Source: Acidobacteriaceae bacterium (lineage in GTDB: Bacteria > Acidobacteriota > Terriglobia > Terriglobales > Acidobacteriaceae). From it: a stretch of 12,985 nucleotides of DNA. The position numbers and the translations under genes were made by a program. Below are positions 1 to 9,700 of this stretch, in pieces. The notes under the pieces are model-generated. The model saw only the letters and a list, made by a program, of their open reading frames with translations. It had not been told where the DNA came from and ran no database searches. The first letter of the stretch is position 1, and each line of letters starts with the position of its first letter. The stretch is from contig JASHTU010000612.1 in NCBI GenBank assembly GCA_030040395.1, positions 1 to 12,985 of the forward strand. The letters run 5' to 3'.

Positions 1-192
1 AGCGCAGACTGAATCAACAAGCATCCCGACACTCGTCTGATGCGATTGTCGCAGAACTTGCCGCCTGGATGATCTTCTGGCTGTTGCTACATAGGATACC
101 TCCAATCCCCAGTTCGCATCCAGAACATTGCGCAAGGAAATGTTGTTACTCCCCGGATTCTTGGTTCCAAAGCGGGCCTGGTTCCCGATCAC
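1..192 (-). other. Possible 5' part of a divergent gene, running off the left edge
   Basis: No recognised gene lies in positions 1-291. On the minus strand, the frame whose codons align with plus positions 1, 4, 7 and so on has no stop from 390 down to 1. A GTG at 192-190 in that frame follows an excellent Shine-Dalgarno match (AAGGAGG, complement of 197-203) with 4 nt between. The peptide starts (M/V)[19 protein letters not shown] and has about 64 codons before the edge. I do not recognise it. Against it: third-position GC is only about 54%, much lower than in the neighbouring genes, so this may be a noncoding leader, a decayed gene or transferred DNA. An open run of this length has a chance probability of about one percent per frame, so it is suggestive only. 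Confidence 0.22.
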
Positions 193-291
193 GGAGCCTC
201 CTTCGAGCTCTCCTTCTGCCGTTACGGTTATTCTGGAATGTTCCGGATCGTCGCCGGCAGCCTTGGAGCCGCCTCCGGGAAAAGTCCAATC

Positions 292-3200
292 ATGCCCATT
301 ACCCACATCTCGGTGCGCGGGGCGCGCCAGCACAACCTGCGCGATATCAACGTGCGCATCCCCCGTAACGCGCTTACGGTGGTCACTGGACTATCCGGCT
401 CGGGCAAAAGCTCGCTGGCCTTCGACACTATCTACGCCGAGGGCCAGCGCCGTTACGTGGAAACGCTCTCCGCCTACGCCCGGCAGTTCCTCGACCAAAT
501 CGAGCGCCCCGACGTGGATTCTATCGAAGGCCTCAGCCCCGCCATCTCCATCGAACAGAAGACCACCAGCCGCAGCCCGCGTTCGACCGTCGGCACCATC
601 ACCGAGATTTACGACTACCTCCGTCTGCTTTACGCTTCGGTAGGCACGCCGCACTGCCCAAACTGCGGCCGGGCGATTACGCGGCAGACCGCCGAGCAGA
701 TTGTCCAGCGGGTCCTGGAATTGGGCCGTGGCGAGCGCGTGACGATCATGGCCCCGGTTGTGCGCGGGCGCAAGGGTGAGTTTAAGGATTTGCTCGATCA
801 GATTGATAGTCAAGGGTTTCGCGCCCGCGTCGACGGCGAGCTGCGCGACCTTTCCGACCCCCCCCAGCTCGACCGGCGCAAGAATCACACCGTCGAGGCA
901 GTCATCGACCGCATCCTGCTCAAGCCCGCCTCGGAATCAAGCGCGGGCGCCGATTCCGGGACCTGGGAGAAGACGAAGCCGGTCTCTTCCGCGCCCGGAA
1001 AGCCCTCCGTCGAAAGACGGCTGGAGCAGGCCGTGGCCAAGGCGCTGCAACTGGCCAACGGACTGGTGCTCGTGGCCCTGAGCGATGGCGAGGAGCAGCT
1101 GTTTTCCTCCTCGATGGCCTGCCCCGACTGCGGCCTTGACGTGCCCAAGCTGGAGCCGCGCAGCTTCAGCTTCAACTCCACATTCGGCGCCTGCCCTGAG
1201 TGCCACGGCCTCGGCTCACTCTACGACCTCGATCCCGCGAAAGTGATCACGGACTGGTCCAAACCGCTACTCGACGGCGGCCTGGGTCCCGGTTCGTCGT
1301 CGCAATACCTCATCAAGCTCATCCAGCTTGCCGCGGACCGCTACAAAATCGACCTCAAACAGCCGTTCGACGAATTGCCTCCCAAGCAGCAGCACATTCT
1401 CGTTTACGGCCCGCCGAAGGGCGAGGCGCCGCGCACTGGCTTTCACGGCATCTTGTCCTTTTTGCGCGACACCATTGAAGAGGCGCGCAGTGACGGTTAC
1501 CGGGAGTACATGATGGGATTCATGTCGGCTACGCCATGCCCGGTCTGCCGGGGCAAGCGCCTGCGTCCCGAGTCGCTGGCAGTCGAGGTCGGCGGCTGCT
1601 CCATTGCCGATTTCACAGCCCTGCCCCTCAATCGCGCGCTTTCGGCAGCCATAAATCTGCAGTTCACCGAGCGAGAAGCGTTACTTGCCGAGCGCATCCG
1701 GCGCGAGATTGTCGAACGCCTTGACTTCCTCTGCGCCGTCGGTCTCAACTATCTCTCGCTCAATCGCAACGCCGCCACGCTCTCCGGTGGCGAGGGCCAG
1801 CGCATCCGCCTCGCCACGCAGATCGGTTCGCGGCTGCGCGGCGTTCTCTACGTCCTCGACGAGCCCTCCATCGGCCTGCACCAGCGCGATAACAACCGCC
1901 TCATCCAATCCCTGGAGCGCCTCCGCGACCTGGGCAACACCGTGCTCGTCGTCGAGCACGATGAGGACACCATCCGGCACGCCGATTACGTGGTCGATCT
2001 GGGGCCTGGCGCGGGCCGCCTGGGTGGCAATGTGGTCGCCGAAGGCACGCCGGCCCAAATCATGGCCGCTCCCCAATCGCTCACCGGCAAATATCTTAGC
2101 GGCGCCGCCACCATGCTGCAACGCGAAAAGCCCCGTCCGCTCAAGGGCAAGTGGCTCACCGTGGCCGGCGCCCGCGAGCACAATCTTCAGGACATCACCA
2201 TCCGCGTTCCCCTGGGCGTCATGACCGTGGTCACCGGTGTGAGCGGCAGCGGCAAGAGCACGCTCATCAACGACATTCTGTATCGCTCTCTGGCGCGGAC
2301 CCTCTATGGCTCGCGCGAAGAGCCCGGCGCGCACGACGCGCTCGCCGGCGCCGAACAGATCGACAAGGTGGTCCGCATCGATCAGTCGCCTATCGGCCGC
2401 ACTCCACGCTCGAACCCGGCCACCTATACGCAAGTCTTCTCACCCATACGCGACCTCTTCGCCATGCTGCCCGAAGCGCGCGAGCGCGGCTACAAACCCG
2501 GCCGCTTCAGCTTCAACGTGTCCGGCGGCCGCTGCGAAGCCTGCCAGGGCGACGGCCAGCGCCGCATCGAAATGAACTTTATGCCGGACGTCTACGTGCA
2601 GTGCGAGGTCTGCAACGGCCGCCGCTACAACCAGGAGACGCTGGCGGTCAAATTTCACGGCAACTCGATTGCCGACATCCTCGACCTCACTATCGAAGAT
2701 GCGCTCACCGCGCTTGCGGACGTGCCGCAGGTGCGGCAGAAGCTGCAAACCCTCGCCGATGTGGGCCTCGGTTACGTTCACTTGGGCCAGAGCGCCACCA
2801 CACTCTCCGGCGGCGAAGCGCAGCGCATGAAGCTGGCCCGCGAACTCTCCAAGCGGCAGACTGGCCGGACGCTCTACCTTCTCGACGAGCCGACCACAGG
2901 GCTGCACTTCGACGACGTGCGCAAGCTGCTCGAGGTGCTGCACCGGTTGACGGACCTGGGAAATTCCGTGATCATCATCGAACACAACCTGGACGTGATT
3001 CGAAACGCCGATTGGGTCATTGATCTCGGCCCCGAAGGCGGCGAAGATGGAGGACGTGTGGTGGGCGAGGGGAGGCCGGCGCGGATTGCCGCGACGCCGG
3101 GCTCCTATACCGGGCAATTCCTGACCCGCTACTACACCTCGAGCAATGGGCGGCTTAAGGAGGCGGAGTTGGATGAAGAACTGCTTGCCGGCTTAAATCC

Positions 3201-3357
3201 CAACGGTGCCGGGCCCGGTGAATCCGCGCCCGATCCGGATAAAACCGCGCCAAATGGATCGGATCCGGCTACTGAATCCACCGCGGCGGCGATTCGCTCC
3301 GGGCGAAAAACCGCCGCCGGGGCCGCGGGCCGGCGCAAGAAAACGGGGCCCGCATGA
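292..3357 (+). CDS. uvrA: UvrABC excinuclease subunit A (DNA damage sensor ATPase)
   Basis: UvrA dimers find bulky DNA lesions and load UvrB in nucleotide excision repair. The 1021-residue product carries both ABC modules. Module I has Walker A G33-S40 (GLSGSGKS), signature LSGGE at 497-501 and Walker B D523/E524. Module II has Walker A with K655 (GVSGSGKST), signature LSGGE at 838-842 and Walker B D865/E866. Zinc modules are visible: C122/C125 (CPNC) with a later CPVC pair, C277/C280/C301/C304, and C748/C751/C771/C774. The last is the DNA-binding zinc finger of the family. ATG 292 is chosen over in-frame ATG 238 because [16 protein letters not shown] aligns with the usual UvrA N-terminus and the extra 18 residues do not; no strong ribosome binding site precedes either. 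Unusual points: about 26 extra residues at 212-239, rich in Ser/Ala/Gly/Pro, where typical UvrA runs directly on, and a low-complexity, basic-ended tail of about 74 residues after L944-Y947. The stop overlaps the next gene by ATGA. Confidence 0.97.
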   Translation: MPITHISVRGARQHNLRDINVRIPRNALTVVTGLSGSGKSSLAFDTIYAEGQRRYVETLSAYARQFLDQIERPDVDSIEGLSPAISIEQKTTSRSPRSTVGTITEIYDYLRLLYASVGTPHCPNCGRAITRQTAEQIVQRVLELGRGERVTIMAPVVRGRKGEFKDLLDQIDSQGFRARVDGELRDLSDPPQLDRRKNHTVEAVIDRILLKPASESSAGADSGTWEKTKPVSSAPGKPSVERRLEQAVAKALQLANGLVLVALSDGEEQLFSSSMACPDCGLDVPKLEPRSFSFNSTFGACPECHGLGSLYDLDPAKVITDWSKPLLDGGLGPGSSSQYLIKLIQLAADRYKIDLKQPFDELPPKQQHILVYGPPKGEAPRTGFHGILSFLRDTIEEARSDGYREYMMGFMSATPCPVCRGKRLRPESLAVEVGGCSIADFTALPLNRALSAAINLQFTEREALLAERIRREIVERLDFLCAVGLNYLSLNRNAATLSGGEGQRIRLATQIGSRLRGVLYVLDEPSIGLHQRDNNRLIQSLERLRDLGNTVLVVEHDEDTIRHADYVVDLGPGAGRLGGNVVAEGTPAQIMAAPQSLTGKYLSGAATMLQREKPRPLKGKWLTVAGAREHNLQDITIRVPLGVMTVVTGVSGSGKSTLINDILYRSLARTLYGSREEPGAHDALAGAEQIDKVVRIDQSPIGRTPRSNPATYTQVFSPIRDLFAMLPEARERGYKPGRFSFNVSGGRCEACQGDGQRRIEMNFMPDVYVQCEVCNGRRYNQETLAVKFHGNSIADILDLTIEDALTALADVPQVRQKLQTLADVGLGYVHLGQSATTLSGGEAQRMKLARELSKRQTGRTLYLLDEPTTGLHFDDVRKLLEVLHRLTDLGNSVIIIEHNLDVIRNADWVIDLGPEGGEDGGRVVGEGRPARIAATPGSYTGQFLTRYYTSSNGRLKEAELDEELLAGLNPNGAGPGESAPDPDKTAPNGSDPATESTAAAIRSGRKTAAGAAGRRKKTGPA

Positions 3358-4517
3358 GCAGCCTTCTACAACATGAACCGGACCAACCCGAGGACTGGCC
3401 GCCGCGTGAGCCCCAATCCGGGACTGCTGACCATCCGGCCGCTGACCCCAACCCTGAGCGTCCGGATAGGGATCAACCTGGAGCCGAAGCCACCCCAGGG
3501 CCTTCAGCTCAAGACCCTGGCAGCCTGCCGGGCGGCTCGCCGGTCCAACCGGGCCCCGGTGAACTGGCTGCCGACGGCCCAGTCCTCGTGCAGCCTGGGA
3601 CCCACGCCAGCCAAGCCTCCACCGAGCTAACCGGCGTTTATTCGTCTGTCCCGGAGCCCCCCGGGCAACCCACTTTTCCGCCCTGGTCCCGCTTCGAGTT
3701 TCGGCCGCCCGAGCGCATTCCCAACTTCGGCCATTTCGGACTGCTGCTGTTGCTGCTCTTTTTCGGTTTGGTGTGCGCCGGCCTTGTCACGCGCGTCGCG
3801 CTGCACCATCGACTCTTCGGCATCTCCACGGTGCAGGGCGCCGTCTCCGACATCCATTACACGCTGGGCAGCGAAGCCATTCTCTATGTGGTCACGTTCG
3901 TCGCCTGCCTGCTGGTTTTCCCCCTCGTCTGGCGCGAAAGCTTCTTTGCCGGCATTCAATGGAACGGGGCCACCTCGCTGCGCCTGCGATGGAGCCTCGT
4001 CGGCGCGGCCTTCGTCTGCTTTCTCTTTGCCCTGCTCAGCGGCGAATTCATGCCCGGTCCCGCGAACGCGCCCATCGATAAGATCTTTCGCGCTCCGGGA
4101 GCGGCGTGGCTGCTGTTCGGCTTTGGCGTCACCTTTGCGCCTTTCTTCGAGGAAATGTTCTTTCGCGGCTTTCTCTTGCCCGCGCTTTGTACGGCCTTCG
4201 ACTGGTTCGCCGAAAAAATCAAGCACTTGCCCGTCCGCACCCTGGCCGAGGACGGCCATCCGCGTTGGTCCTTCTCCGCCATGGCGTCCGCTTCCATCGC
4301 CACCAGCATCCCTTTTGCCTTGATGCACGGCGCGCAAACCGGTTATGCCGTTGGGCCGTTTCTCTTGCTCATCGGCGTGAGCGTGGTGCTCTGCGCCGTG
4401 CGCCTCAGCACGCGCTCTCTGGCTGCCAGCGTGCTGGTTCACGCCAGCTACAACTTCTTGCTCTTTACCCTCATGCTGGTCGGCACCGGCGGCTTCCGCC
4501 ATCTGCAGAGAATGTGA
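3354..4517 (+). CDS. CPBP-family (Rce1/Abi-like) intramembrane glutamic endopeptidase
   Basis: This 387-residue membrane protein carries the three motifs of the CPBP family (CAAX protease and bacteriocin-processing): EEMFFR (E266, E267, R271), FALMHG with H325, and H363-ASY-N367. These form the Glu/His catalytic site of Rce1-like proteases buried in the membrane. Hydrophobic segments lie near residues 127-150, 174-193, 208-228, 245-265, 305-323, 330-352 and 356-378. The first 120 or so residues are hydrophilic, Pro/Asp/Gly-rich, low complexity, and lack a signal peptide, so they are probably a disordered cytosolic extension; the family core is usually 200-300 residues. The start codon sits within the uvrA stop (ATGA), implying translational coupling, and is the first possible start after uvrA. 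The substrate is unknown. Bacterial members range from peptide maturation to bacteriocin self-immunity; nothing here favours one of these. The hydrophilic stretch between motifs 1 and 2 (about 285-303) is fairly long. Confidence 0.9.
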   Translation: MSSLLQHEPDQPEDWPPREPQSGTADHPAADPNPERPDRDQPGAEATPGPSAQDPGSLPGGSPVQPGPGELAADGPVLVQPGTHASQASTELTGVYSSVPEPPGQPTFPPWSRFEFRPPERIPNFGHFGLLLLLLFFGLVCAGLVTRVALHHRLFGISTVQGAVSDIHYTLGSEAILYVVTFVACLLVFPLVWRESFFAGIQWNGATSLRLRWSLVGAAFVCFLFALLSGEFMPGPANAPIDKIFRAPGAAWLLFGFGVTFAPFFEEMFFRGFLLPALCTAFDWFAEKIKHLPVRTLAEDGHPRWSFSAMASASIATSIPFALMHGAQTGYAVGPFLLLIGVSVVLCAVRLSTRSLAASVLVHASYNFLLFTLMLVGTGGFRHLQRM

Positions 4518-4523
4518 TGAGGG

Positions 4524-4566
4524 CAGGGAACAGGGGTTTACTCCACTCCCTGATCCCTGTTCCCTG
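4524..4566. repeat. Perfect 12-bp inverted repeat after the protease gene
   Basis: CAGGGAACAGGG at 4524-4535 is exactly reverse-complementary to CCCTGTTCCCTG at 4555-4566, leaving a 19-nt loop. Transcribed, it would form a strong GC-rich stem 7 nt after the protease stop codon. No run of T follows, so it is not a classical intrinsic terminator. The right arm is made of units 2 and 3 of the adjacent heptamer array, which suggests the left arm is an inverted copy of the same repeat. It could protect the 3' end of the uvrA-protease mRNA or weaken read-through into pyrE. Confidence 0.75.
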
Positions 4567-4600
4567 AACCCTGGACCCTGATCCCTGGTCCCTGTGCCCT
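4548..4600. repeat. Heptanucleotide tandem repeat (CCCTGNN), 7 units plus CCCT
   Basis: Seven contiguous 7-bp units start at 4548, 4555, 4562, 4569, 4576, 4583 and 4590. Each keeps CCCTG exactly and varies the last two bases: AT, TT, AA, GA, AT, GT, TG. A final CCCT occupies 4597-4600. The array fills the spacer between the protease gene and pyrE and ends 2 bp before a candidate -10 box. Heptanucleotide short tandem repeats (STRR) are known from filamentous cyanobacteria; this is comparable in form but the sequence differs from the ones I recall. Complete conservation of five positions with free drift in two is unusual for simple slippage products. Confidence 0.85.
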
Positions 4601-4601
4601 T

Positions 4602-4607
4602 TACAAT
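4602..4607 (+). promoter_or_regulatory. Candidate -10 box for pyrE, possibly giving a leaderless mRNA
   Basis: TACAAT at 4602-4607 is one mismatch from the TATAAT consensus and ends 7 nt before the pyrE ATG at 4615, so transcription would begin at or within a base or two of the start codon. No Shine-Dalgarno sequence lies between 4601 and 4614, which fits leaderless translation. The -35 zone would fall inside the CCCTGNN array and shows no good TTGACA match, so the promoter assignment stays tentative. Confidence 0.4.
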
Positions 4608-4614
4608 CACCTTG

Positions 4615-5229
4615 ATGCCCGGCCTCACCAACTCCCATCAACTTCTCTCCCTCCTTGCCCGCCTCAGTTTCCGGCTCGGCCAGTTCAAGCTGTCTTCCGG
4701 AGGCGCCAGCGATTACTACATCGACTGCCGGACAACCACGCTGCACGCCGAGGGAGGGCGGCTGACGGGCCACGCCATTCTCGAATTGCTGGAAGCAAGT
4801 GGCGTCGAAGCGGAGGCCGTGGGCGGGCTGACCCTGGGGGCCGACCCCATCGTGTCAAACGTGGCCACGGCCAGCGCGTGGCGGGCCATTTCGCGCCCCG
4901 GCGCGCCGCTGCTGCACGGTTTCCTGGTGCGTAAAGCTGAAAAAGCCCACGGCACTAGCCGCCGCATCGAGGGCTTTTGCCGTGAGGGCGCGCGAGTGGT
5001 CATAGTGGACGATGTGTGCACCACCGGCGCTTCCACCATCGCCGCCATCCAGGCCGCTGAGGAGGCGGGGATGACGGTGACGGCTGTGGTCTGCATCGTG
5101 GAGCGCGAGGAAGCCAACGGCCGCCCGGCAGTCGAGGCCGCCGCTCATGGAGCGCCGTTCCTTCGTCTTTACACCGCCAACGAACTCCGCGCCGAATACT
5201 TGAGCAGCGCGTCGAGCGGCGCTCGTTGA
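4615..5229 (+). CDS. pyrE: Orotate phosphoribosyltransferase
   Basis: PyrE joins orotate to PRPP to give OMP and pyrophosphate, the fifth step of de novo UMP synthesis, in the cytosol. The 204-residue protein has the N-terminal family motif FKLSSGGASDYYID (24-37), the PRPP/pyrophosphate-contacting loop VRKAEKAHGT (105-114, with R106, K107, K110 and H112), and the type I phosphoribosyltransferase PRPP motif VIVDDVCTTGAST (129-141, D132/D133). Length is normal for the family. ATG 4615 is preferred over in-frame GTG 4594, which lies inside the heptamer repeat and would add seven residues with no family counterpart. No ribosome binding site is seen; see the -10 box entry. The gene faces gltD tail-to-tail. 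It could be co-transcribed from uvrA or, more likely, use its own promoter. I see no other pyrimidine gene in the window. Confidence 0.95.
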   Translation: MPGLTNSHQLLSLLARLSFRLGQFKLSSGGASDYYIDCRTTTLHAEGGRLTGHAILELLEASGVEAEAVGGLTLGADPIVSNVATASAWRAISRPGAPLLHGFLVRKAEKAHGTSRRIEGFCREGARVVIVDDVCTTGASTIAAIQAAEEAGMTVTAVVCIVEREEANGRPAVEAAAHGAPFLRLYTANELRAEYLSSASSGAR

Positions 5230-5297
5230 CCTCTGTTCTGTAATGATTGATCGAGGCAAGGAAACCAGAAGTGTTCTGAAATCTGATGCGCGATGCT
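5230..5297. other. Convergent pyrE-gltD spacer
   Basis: This 68-bp gap separates two convergent genes. The only symmetry I find is a weak 5-bp hairpin, CAGAA-GTG-TTCTG at 5266-5278, with no T-run on either side. It is too weak to call a terminator; how transcription stops between pyrE and gltD is not evident from the sequence. Confidence 0.5.
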
Positions 5298-6776
5298 TCA
5301 GGCGCGCGTCGTATGGGCGCCCACATGGCCCGTCCGGACCGGAGAGGGTTCCTTGACGGCCAGATAGCTGTTTACCGCCGCCGCAGCCTTACGCCCCTCG
5401 CTGATCGCCCACACCACCAGCGACTGTCCGCGCCGCATATCGCCGGCGGCGAAGACGCCCTCCACCGAAGACATGTAGTCGGTTGTCGCCACGTTGCCCC
5501 GGTTGTCGAGCGCCAGTCCCAGTTGCTCGATCATGCCCGTGCGCACTGGCCCCAGGAAGCCCATCGCCAGCAGCACCAGGTCCGCGTCCAGGGTGAACTC
5601 CGTGCCCGCCATCGCTTCAAACTTGGGCGGCGGCCCCACGCGCACGGCGTGGAGCTGCTTCACGTTCCCCCGCTCGTCACCGGTGAACTTCAAGCTGTTG
5701 ATGCTCCAGTCGCGGATGCCGCCCTCTTCGTGCGCGCCTTCGGTGCGCAACTGCAGTGGCCACAGCGGCCACGGAGTGGAGGGCGCGCGTTCCACCGGCG
5801 GCTTGGGCATGATCTCGAATTGATGCACGCTCTTCGGATGCTGGCGATGCGTTGTTCCCAGGCAATCCGCGCCGGTGTCGCCGCCGCCGATAATCACCAC
5901 GCGCTTGTCCGTGGCCAGGATGGGCGCAGTGGCGTTCATCGAGGCGAGGATCGTATCTTCGGTGTCGCCTTCGCAGCGCCGGTTCTGCTGCGGCAGGAAA
6001 TCCATGGCGAAGTGGATGCCCTTGAGCTCGCGCCCGGGGATGGGCAGGTCGCGCGGTTGCTCCGCGCCCCCGCACAGCAAAATTGCGTCATAGTGCTCGG
6101 TGAGTGACTCCACCGGTAAGTTCGCGCCCACGTGCGCATTGGTCAGGAAGATCACGCCCTCGGCCTTCATCTGCTGGATGCGCCGGTCGAGCACCTGTTT
6201 CTCCAGCTTGAAATTCGGAATCCCATAGCGCAGCAAACCGCCGATACGGTCGTTCTTCTCGTACACGGTCACGGAGTGGCCCGCGCGCCGCAACTGCTGC
6301 GCCGCCGCCAGGCCCGCCGGCCCGCTGCCTACCACCGCCACGCGTTTGCCCGTCGCCTGCTCCGGCGGCTCGGGATGAATCCAGCCCTCGTCCCAGCCCC
6401 GCTCCACAATCGAACGCTCGATCAGCTTGATCGACACCGGTGGCGCGTTGATGCCCAGCACGCACGCGGCCTCGCACGGCGCCGGGCAGATGCGCCCCGT
6501 AAATTCAGGAAAGTTGTTGGTCGAGTGCAGGCGGCGAATCGCCGCTTCCCATCGGTTGTGGTAGACCAGGTCGTTCCAGTCCGGGATGAGATTGTTCACC
6601 GGGCAGCCGGTGTGGCAGAACGGCACCCCGCAGTCCATGCAGCGCGCGCCCTGCTCGCGCTGCTTCTCCTCCGGGAACGGCTCGTAAATCTCAAACCAGT
6701 CGTTGATGCGCTCGCTCGCCTTGCGCCGCGCAGGCTGCTCGCGTTGAATTTCCAGAAACCCCGTGTCTTTACCCAT
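5298..6776 (-). CDS. gltD: Glutamate synthase (NADPH-type) small subunit
   Basis: GltD passes electrons from NADPH through FAD and iron-sulfur clusters to the FMN of GltB. The 492-residue product has the N-terminal cysteine domain with C46, C49, C54 and C58 ([13 protein letters not shown]) and C97, C101 and C105 (CPAPCEAAC), which ligand the low-potential 4Fe-4S clusters. The FAD-binding dinucleotide fold is at VVGSGPAG (148-155) followed by [15 protein letters not shown], and the NADPH-binding fold at [11 protein letters not shown] (about 295-305). A C-terminal FAD motif [21 protein letters not shown] is also present. Length is typical (about 480). The ATG overlaps the end of gltB by 8 nt and is preceded by a good ribosome binding site, AGAGGTG (complement of 6781-6787), so translation is coupled to gltB. 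The order gltB-gltD is the common one. NADPH rather than NADH is a family expectation and cannot be read directly here. Confidence 0.96.
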   Translation of the reverse strand: MGKDTGFLEIQREQPARRKASERINDWFEIYEPFPEEKQREQGARCMDCGVPFCHTGCPVNNLIPDWNDLVYHNRWEAAIRRLHSTNNFPEFTGRICPAPCEAACVLGINAPPVSIKLIERSIVERGWDEGWIHPEPPEQATGKRVAVVGSGPAGLAAAQQLRRAGHSVTVYEKNDRIGGLLRYGIPNFKLEKQVLDRRIQQMKAEGVIFLTNAHVGANLPVESLTEHYDAILLCGGAEQPRDLPIPGRELKGIHFAMDFLPQQNRRCEGDTEDTILASMNATAPILATDKRVVIIGGGDTGADCLGTTHRQHPKSVHQFEIMPKPPVERAPSTPWPLWPLQLRTEGAHEEGGIRDWSINSLKFTGDERGNVKQLHAVRVGPPPKFEAMAGTEFTLDADLVLLAMGFLGPVRTGMIEQLGLALDNRGNVATTDYMSSVEGVFAAGDMRRGQSLVVWAISEGRKAAAAVNSYLAVKEPSPVRTGHVGAHTTRA

Positions 6777-9700
6777 GCTCCACCTCTGCTGAGATTGCTG
6801 CCGTCACCAGAGGCGACGAAGCTACAGGAGACACATAAAGCTCTTGGACGCGCGCCACGCCCAGTACCCGCTTAAACTCGTGCGGAAACACCTTGATGAA
6901 TTGCGGCTGCGCGTCGCGGAAGTGCTCCAGCACCCACGCCGCGCGCGGGCTGCCCGTAAGGTCGCGATGGCGCTCCAGCAAACCACGGACCACCTCCACG
7001 TCCGCCGTGTCCACCAGAGGTTCCAGGTCCACGCTCGCCTGGTTGCAGCGCCTCGTGGAAAAGTCGCCCTGGTCGTCGTAGACGTACGCGATTCCGCCGC
7101 TCATGCCGGCGGCAAAGTTGCGCCCCGTCGAGCCCAGCACCACCACCAAACCATTGGTCATGTACTCGCAGCCATGGTCGCCCACGCCTTCCACCACCGC
7201 CGTGGCGCCCGAGTTGCGCACCGCGAACCGCTCTCCTGCGATGCCGTTCAAAAAGGCCTCGCCGCTGGTCGCGCCGTAAAGCACCACGTTGCCCACCAGG
7301 ATGCTCTCCTCAGGCAAGAAGCTCGAGGTCTTCGGCGGGTACGCAATGATGCGCCCGCCGGAGAGCCCCTTACCCAGGTAATCGTTGGCGTCGCCTTCGA
7401 GTTCGAGCGTCACGCCCTTGGGCACAAACGCCCCAAAGCTCTGCCCTGCCGAACCGTGGAACTGGAAGTGGATTGCGCCGTCGGGCAATCCCGCTGACCC
7501 GTACCGCCGCGCAATCTCTCCGCCCAGCATCGCGCCCACCGTTCGGTGTACATTGCGGATGGCGAAACTGCCGGTGACCCGCTGGCCAGCCTCGACCGCC
7601 GGCTTGGCCTCGTCGATCAGCACATGGTCCAGCGCCTGGTGCAGCCCGTGGTCCTGCGCCTGCACGCGCCGCCGCGCCACGCGCCCGGGCAGCGAGGGCG
7701 AGTGCAGAATCGACGAGAGATCGATCCCCTTCGCCTTCCAGTGCGCGTCGGCGATCGACGCGTCGATCTTGTCCACGCGCCCCACCATCTCGTCCATGGT
7801 GCGAAAGCCCAGCTTGGCCATGTGCTGCCGCATTTGCTCGGCGATAAAGAAGAAGAAGTTGATCACGTGCTCCGGCGTGCCGGTAAAGCGCGCGCGCAGC
7901 ACTGGATCTTGCGTCGCAATGCCCACCGAGCAGGTGTTCAGGTGGCACTTGCGCATCATGATGCAGCCCATCGAAACCAGCGGCATGGTGGCGAAGCCGA
8001 ATTCCTCGGCCCCCAGCAGCGCGGCGATCACCACGTCTCGCCCGGTTTGCAGTTTGCCGTCGGTCTGCACGCGAATGCGGCTGCGCAGGTCGTTCAACAG
8101 CAGCACCTGCTGCGTCTCGGCAAGCCCCAGCTCCCAGGGCAGCCCCGCATGCTTGATCGAACTCAGCGGCGAAGCGCCGGTCCCGCCCGTATCACCGGAA
8201 ATCAGCACCACATCCGCGTGCGCTTTGGAGACGCCCGCGGCCACCGTGCCCACGCCCGCTTCCGAAACCAACTTGACGGCGATCCGCGCCTTCGGGTTCA
8301 CGTTCTTCAGGTCGTAGATCAACTGCGCCAGGTCTTCAATGGAGTAAATGTCATGATGAGGCGGCGGCGAAATCAGCCCCACGCCGGGAATCGAGTGCCG
8401 CGTCTTCGCGATCACCTCGTCCACCTTGTGCCCGGGCAACTGGCCGCCCTCGCCCGGCTTTGCGCCCTGCGCCATCTTGATCTGCAGTTCGTCGGCGTTC
8501 ACCAGGTAATTCGTCGTCACGCCAAAACGCCCGCTCGCCACCTGCTTCACCGCGCTGCGCCGCGAGTCGCCATTCGCATCGGGCTTGAACCGCGCTTCGT
8601 CCTCGCCGCCCTCGCCCGTGTTGGACATCCCGCCCAGCCGGTTCATGGCAATCGCCAGCGTCTCGTGCGCTTCTTTGCTGATCGACCCGAAGCTCATGGC
8701 GCCGGTCGTAAACCGTTTCACAATCTCCTTCGCCGGCTCCACTTCCTCAATCGGAATCGGTTTCTCCGCGTATTTCAGCTTGAGCAGACCGCGCAGCGTG
8801 GAAAGATTCCGGTTCTGGTCGTCGATCGAATCCGTGTATTCCTGGAAGGTCGCCGAATTGTTCGACCGCACCGCGTGCTGAACCTTGCTGATGGTCAGCG
8901 GATTCAGCAGGTGATACTCGCCGCCTTCGCGGTACTGATATTGCCCGCCCACCACGAGTTCGGTCTCCGACTCCGTCAACGGCTGAAAGGCGAAAGCGTG
9001 CTTCATCTGCCCCTCGCGCGCCAGCACCTCCAGGTCCACGCCCTCGATCCGCGACGCCGTGCCCGGAAAATAGGCGTCAACCAGCGACTTGTTCAATCCC
9101 ACCGCCTCGAAGACCTGCGCGCCGCGATAACTCTGCAGCGTCGAGATGCCCATCTTCGAAATCGTCTTCAGCAGCGCCTTGTTGATCGCCTTGATGTAAT
9201 TCTTCTCCGCGTATTCGGCCGAAATCTTCTCCGGCAGCATCCCGCGCCGCTTCAAATCGTGAATCGTCTCGATGGCCAGATACGGATTCACCGCGCTTGC
9301 CCCGTAGCCGATCAGCAGCGCAAAGTGCATCACCTCGCGCGGCTCGCCGCTCTCGATGATCAGCGCCACCTGCGTGCGCGTCTCCTCGCGCACCAGCCGG
9401 TTGTGCACCGCCGCCATGGCCAGCAGGCTTGGGATCGGCGCGTAGGTCGCATCCACGCCGCGGTCCGAAAGAATCAGCAGCGTGTACCCCGAGTTCACCG
9501 CGTGCGAGGCGCGCGCGCTCAGGTCCTCGAGCGAGTGCCGCAACCCCGCCTCGCCGTCGGCGGCGCGGAAAAGCGCCGGCAGCGTCGTCGCCAACAAATC
9601 CCCCGACGAAACCCGCCGCAACTTCTCCAAATCGCGGTTGGTCAAAATCGGATGCAGCAGCTTCAGCGTATGGCAGTTCTCCGGCTTCTCGTCCAGAATG

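Noticed and set aside
1681..2433. 250-codon minus-strand frame inside uvrA, with others at 391-888 and 2440-3117
   Set aside because: They are antisense to conserved UvrA domains, show no recognisable motifs, and are common by-products of high GC.
3373..3630. 85-codon plus-strand frame overlapping the start of the protease gene
   Set aside because: It is in another frame, ends before the membrane part, and the annotated frame starts at the ATGA junction and runs unbroken into the catalytic domain.
3354..4517. Phage-abortive-infection or bacteriocin-immunity system (because of the Abi/CPBP family name)
   Set aside because: The family name alone does not give this role; no bacteriocin, toxin or defence gene is nearby and the neighbours are housekeeping genes.
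4524..4566. Intrinsic terminator after the protease gene
   Set aside because: The stem is strong but the 19-nt loop is long and no U-tract follows the right arm.
3627..4631. 334-codon minus-strand frame across the protease gene and the repeat
   Set aside because: The protease frame has the three catalytic motifs and membrane helices; the antisense product is Glu/Gly/Gln-rich low complexity and partly encoded by the heptamer array.
5286..6875. Plus-strand frames of 273 and 247 codons opposite gltD
   Set aside because: The gltD frame is certain from its cysteine clusters and nucleotide folds; the opposite products are His/Arg/Ala-rich without domains.
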